A DNA stretch of 64,000 nucleotides from Bacteroidaceae bacterium (GTDB taxonomy: Bacteria; Bacteroidota; Bacteroidia; Bacteroidales; Bacteroidaceae), in contig JAFTEV010000074.1 in assembly GCA_017453465.1 (NCBI GenBank), positions 1 through 64,000 on the forward strand, written 5' to 3'. The notes beneath the pieces were generated by a model. That model searched no databases and was not told the DNA's origin. It saw only the letters and a program-made list of their open reading frames with translations. The number at the start of each line of letters is the position of its first letter. Positions within the stretch are counted from its first letter, which is position 1. Both the position numbers and the translations under genes were made by a program. Shown in pieces: positions 61,163 to 64,000 of this stretch.

Positions 61163-62037
61163 TCGATGCACATTCCCACCTGTGGCTCAAGCAAGACACC
61201 TGGGTGGACGGAAGGCGAATCCTTTCGCTGAAGAACGGGCGCAGCATCTTCCTGGACGAGGAAGTGCAGATGCTGCCCCCATTCATGGTGGACGGCGTGA
61301 ACTCTGCCGAGGTGTTCCTCTCCAACATGGACTACGCCCAAGTGGGTGCCGCCGTGGTGGTACAAGAGGTTATCGACGGCAACCAGAACGCCTACCTGCA
61401 GCAGGTACAGCTGCAACATCCCGACCGCTTCTTCTGCATGGGCATGGCCACCACAGTGGACGAAGCCCAAAAGGTGCTGGACAGCGGGCTGCATGGCATC
61501 GCCATCCCCGGCCACAGGCTCCACGGCTCGCTCCACAGGCTCATGCCGCTGTTCAAGTTCATGGAGGAGAACGGCATGGTGCTCTCTATGTGTCTGGGCG
61601 ACGACGAAAAGCAGATTGGCGAAATGGGCGAAGCCATCGAGGAGTGCCCCGACCTGCGGGTAGCCATCGGGCACTTCGGCATGGTGACCACACCCTCGTT
61701 TGAGAGCCAAGTCTTGCTCGCCCGCCGAGGAAAGCACGTGGCGATTGAGTCGGGTGGAATCACCTGGCTGTTCCACAAGGAGTTCTACCCCTATCCCTCG
61801 GCCATTCGCAGCATTCGCAGGGTTGCCGACCTGGTGGGATGGGACCGCCTGATGTGGGGCAGCGACTACCCACGCACCATTACAGCCATTACCTACCGGA
61901 TGTCATACGACTTTGTGGAGAAGTCCACCGAACTGACCGCTGCCGAGAAAGCCTTGTTCCTGGGCGAGAATGCCCTGCGCTTCTACGGCTTCAAGCATCT
62001 GCCCGATTTACCTTATATAAAAAACATGTCTGAATAA
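61147..62037 (+). CDS. Amidohydrolase, probable L-fucono-lactonase
   Basis: 296 residues from the ATG at 61147. Metal-dependent TIM barrel: DAHSHLW near the N-terminus gives HxH; VAIGHFGMV gives a later His and LMWGSDYPRTI the final Asp. This subfamily includes lactonases acting on fucono- or rhamnono-lactone. I infer that it opens the lactone made by the reductase encoded just upstream. Confidence 0.83.
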   Translation: MGKLIIDAHSHLWLKQDTWVDGRRILSLKNGRSIFLDEEVQMLPPFMVDGVNSAEVFLSNMDYAQVGAAVVVQEVIDGNQNAYLQQVQLQHPDRFFCMGMATTVDEAQKVLDSGLHGIAIPGHRLHGSLHRLMPLFKFMEENGMVLSMCLGDDEKQIGEMGEAIEECPDLRVAIGHFGMVTTPSFESQVLLARRGKHVAIESGGITWLFHKEFYPYPSAIRSIRRVADLVGWDRLMWGSDYPRTITAITYRMSYDFVEKSTELTAAEKALFLGENALRFYGFKHLPDLPYIKNMSE

Positions 62038-62040
62038 CCC

Positions 62041-63348
62041 ATGGAAAAGAAACCCTTAGTACAGAAGAAATACCTCTTCACCTTTATACTCATCACGTCG
62101 CTGTTCGCCCTGTGGGGCTTTGCCAACGACATCACCAATCCCATGGTGGCTGCCTTCCAGACCGTGATGGAACTGTCAGCCGCAAAAGCCTCGATGGTTC
62201 AGTTTGCCTTCTACGGCGGCTATGCTACGATGGCCATTCCTGCCGCGCTGTTCATCCGTCGCTACTCCTACAAGAGTGGAATCCTCCTGGGTCTGGCACT
62301 CTATGCCACGGGTGCCTTCCTTTTCATTCCAGCCGCAGAATACCAGCTGTTTGCCTTCTTCTGTGTGTCGCTCTACATCCTTACGTTTGGACTGGCTTTC
62401 CTCGAAACGACTGCCAACCCCTTCATCCTCTCACTGGGCGACAAGGACACCTCCACACGCCGACTGAATCTGGCTCAGGCATTCAATCCCGTGGGTTCAT
62501 TGAGCGGCATGGCCGTAGCCTCGTTCATCGTGCTACCCCATCTGCTTTCCGACAAGCGCGATGCAGCCGGACAAATCATCTTCCCATTGCTGTCGGAGGC
62601 AGAGAAAGCCGACATCCGTCTGCACGACCTTGCCGTCATACGCGACCCATACGTGGCCATCGGGCTGGTGGTTGTCTGCGTGCTGGCGGTCATTGCCCTG
62701 ACCCGGATGCCCAAGACGGAGAGCGAGGAACAAAAGGCTGCGGGCCAGACCCACACCGTTGGCGAGACGCTGCACAACCTGTGGCACAACACCATCTACC
62801 GTGAGGGCGTGTTCGCACAAGTCTGCTACGTGGCAGCCCAGATTATGGTCTGGACCTTCATCATCCAGTATGCCGACCACCTGGGCATTAATAAGGCTAA
62901 GGCGCAGATGTTCAACATCGTGGCGATGTCCCTCAACCTGTGTGGCCGCTTCCTTGGCACGTCCATCATGCGCTTTGTCAACACCCGCAAGATGTTGACA
63001 ATCTTTGGCATTTGTGCCGCTCTGTGCACCCTCGGCACCGTTTGCATCGAGGGCATGGCTGGACTCTACTGCCTGGTGGCCATCAGTCTGTTCATGTCCA
63101 TCATGTTCCCCACCATCTACGGCGTAGCCCTGGAGAACGTCGATTCCAAAGACACCCACCTCGGAGCCGCCTTTCTCGTCATGGCCATCGTGGGCGGTGC
63201 GCTGATGCCACCGTTGCAGGGACTGATCATCGACCAGCAAACCATCTGGGGCCACCCAGCCGTGAACATTTCGTTCACCTTGCCGCTGCTCTGTTTCCTC
63301 GTTGTGACAGCATACGGCTACCGTTCATACAAACGTCAGTTATCATAA
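62041..63348 (+). CDS. fucP: L-fucose:H+ symporter
   Basis: 435 residues, 12 membrane spans, MFS FHS family. LFALWGFANDITNPMVAAFQ holds the Asn/Asp of the FucP substrate site; TFGLAFLETTANPFILSLG contains the FucP-type Glu; LNLAQAFNPVGSLSG is the signature. It brings L-fucose into the cell. It starts 3 nt after the amidohydrolase gene. Confidence 0.93.
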   Translation: MEKKPLVQKKYLFTFILITSLFALWGFANDITNPMVAAFQTVMELSAAKASMVQFAFYGGYATMAIPAALFIRRYSYKSGILLGLALYATGAFLFIPAAEYQLFAFFCVSLYILTFGLAFLETTANPFILSLGDKDTSTRRLNLAQAFNPVGSLSGMAVASFIVLPHLLSDKRDAAGQIIFPLLSEAEKADIRLHDLAVIRDPYVAIGLVVVCVLAVIALTRMPKTESEEQKAAGQTHTVGETLHNLWHNTIYREGVFAQVCYVAAQIMVWTFIIQYADHLGINKAKAQMFNIVAMSLNLCGRFLGTSIMRFVNTRKMLTIFGICAALCTLGTVCIEGMAGLYCLVAISLFMSIMFPTIYGVALENVDSKDTHLGAAFLVMAIVGGALMPPLQGLIIDQQTIWGHPAVNISFTLPLLCFLVVTAYGYRSYKRQLS

Positions 63349-63367
63349 CAAAATAGTCAACAAAACA

Positions 63368-64000
63368 ATGAAAGCGATACAAATCACGCACACACAGCAG
63401 CTGAACATCATTGATGTGGAGAGACCAGCCGCTCTGAAAGAAAACGAAGTTCTCTTGAAACTGCACTACGTAGGCTTCTGTGGTTCAGACCTCAACACAT
63501 TCATGGGACGCAACACCATGGCTCTGAGCCCCGTCATCCCAGGCCACGAAGTGGGAGCCACCATCGAGGCCGTGGGCAGCGACGTGCCGGAGGGCCTGAA
63601 GCCAGGCATGGTCGTCACCTGCAACCCCTACACCAACTGCGGCAAGTGCGCCTCGTGCCGCAACGGGCGTGTCAATGCCTGCCAGCACAACGAGACGCTG
63701 GGCGTGCAGCGCAACGGTGCCATGAAGGAGTACATCGTGCTGCCCTGGGAGAAAATCATTCCCGCCGGACTGCTCACCCCTAAGACCTGCGCCCTGATTG
63801 AACCCATGAGCGTGGGATTCCATGCCGTGAGCCGCGCAGGAGTCACCGACGTTGACGTGGTGCTGGTCATTGGCTGCGGCATGGTAGGCATGGGAGCCGT
63901 GGTGCGAGCCGTCACCCGTGGTGCCACCGTGGTGGCTGCCGACCTCGACGACGAAAAGCTGACCCTGGCTCGCCAAATGGGAGCCTCCTACACCATCAAT
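63368..64000 (+). CDS. Zinc-dependent alcohol dehydrogenase, 3' end outside the window
   Basis: The first 211 codons are present. GroES-like domain with catalytic zinc site (VGFCGSDLNTF, GHEVGATIEAVG) and the structural zinc cysteines (CGKCASCRNGRVNAC). The Rossmann fold begins with VVLVIGCGMVGMGAVV. In the operon it likely oxidises an acid intermediate of L-fucose breakdown, but the exact step cannot be told from the sequence. Start at the ATG at 63368, 19 nt after fucP. Confidence 0.85.
   Translation, partial: MKAIQITHTQQLNIIDVERPAALKENEVLLKLHYVGFCGSDLNTFMGRNTMALSPVIPGHEVGATIEAVGSDVPEGLKPGMVVTCNPYTNCGKCASCRNGRVNACQHNETLGVQRNGAMKEYIVLPWEKIIPAGLLTPKTCALIEPMSVGFHAVSRAGVTDVDVVLVIGCGMVGMGAVVRAVTRGATVVAADLDDEKLTLARQMGASYTIN

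Overview
The window looks like a chromosomal segment of a Bacteroidales bacterium, most likely a Prevotella-like organism. The evidence is the recurring promoter shape TTTG-(about 20 nt)-TAnnTTTG, seen upstream of nrdD, feoB, pyrB and others. Family content points the same way: V-type ATPase with a DUF2764 protein, DUF4296, DUF1015, ECF sigma/outer-membrane-barrel cassettes, FeoA-FeoB fusion, FucP, and an Omp85 lipoprotein of TamL type. Coding DNA is fairly GC-rich. The restriction-modification pair at 55.2-57.1 kb is visibly AT-richer than its surroundings.

Layout. (1) 0.1-9.9 kb, minus strand: two parallel cassettes, each with an ECF sigma factor, a one-TM anti-sigma-like protein and a large outer-membrane barrel. 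The second barrel gene carries a one-base frameshift, and a 240-bp tandem duplication separates the cassettes. (2) 10.1-19.4 kb, minus strand: V-type ATPase operon E-DUF2764-A-B-D-I-K, with a YafQ-type toxin-antitoxin (TA) pair between B and D and a VapBC-like pair after K. (3) 20.1-29.8 kb, plus strand: pyrB, a second YafQ-type TA pair, pyrI, ileS, lspA, a DUF4296 lipoprotein, a 61-residue protein and a Wzc-like tyrosine kinase. (4) 29.9-34.0 kb: a 41-bp perfect inverted repeat, a SpoU methyltransferase, TamL, an orphan CRISPR mini-array (three 36-nt repeats, two 30-nt spacers, no cas genes), tRNA-Glu and tRNA-Ser. (5) 34.2-42.8 kb: FdtA-like cupin, acyltransferase, MazG, AGCS symporter, CPA2 antiporter, FeoAB, a Cys-rich small protein and a TonB-C protein. 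(6) 43.1-55.2 kb: TrpB2, HtrA, a possible third TA-like pair, GH35 beta-galactosidase, uronate isomerase, periplasmic cupin, MltF, YigZ, DUF1015. (7) 55.2-57.1 kb: NotI-like endonuclease and TSPPY methyltransferase. (8) 57.8-64.0 kb: anaerobic ribonucleotide reductase, then an operon that reads as a non-phosphorylating L-fucose route: aldo/keto reductase, lactonase-type amidohydrolase, FucP and a Zn-dehydrogenase cut by the window edge.

The most unusual property is the density and variety of intergenic repeat families built from short words arranged as inverted repeats. At least four have run into coding sequence: the start of mltF, the end of the secreted protein at 7.7 kb, the end of the SpoU gene, and a 9-nt-periodic CTAG array inside ileS. 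The strongest leads are the orphan CRISPR array, the NotI-like restriction system, TA modules sitting inside housekeeping operons, and the repeat-derived coding segments. All family names come from reading motifs by eye; no database search was run.
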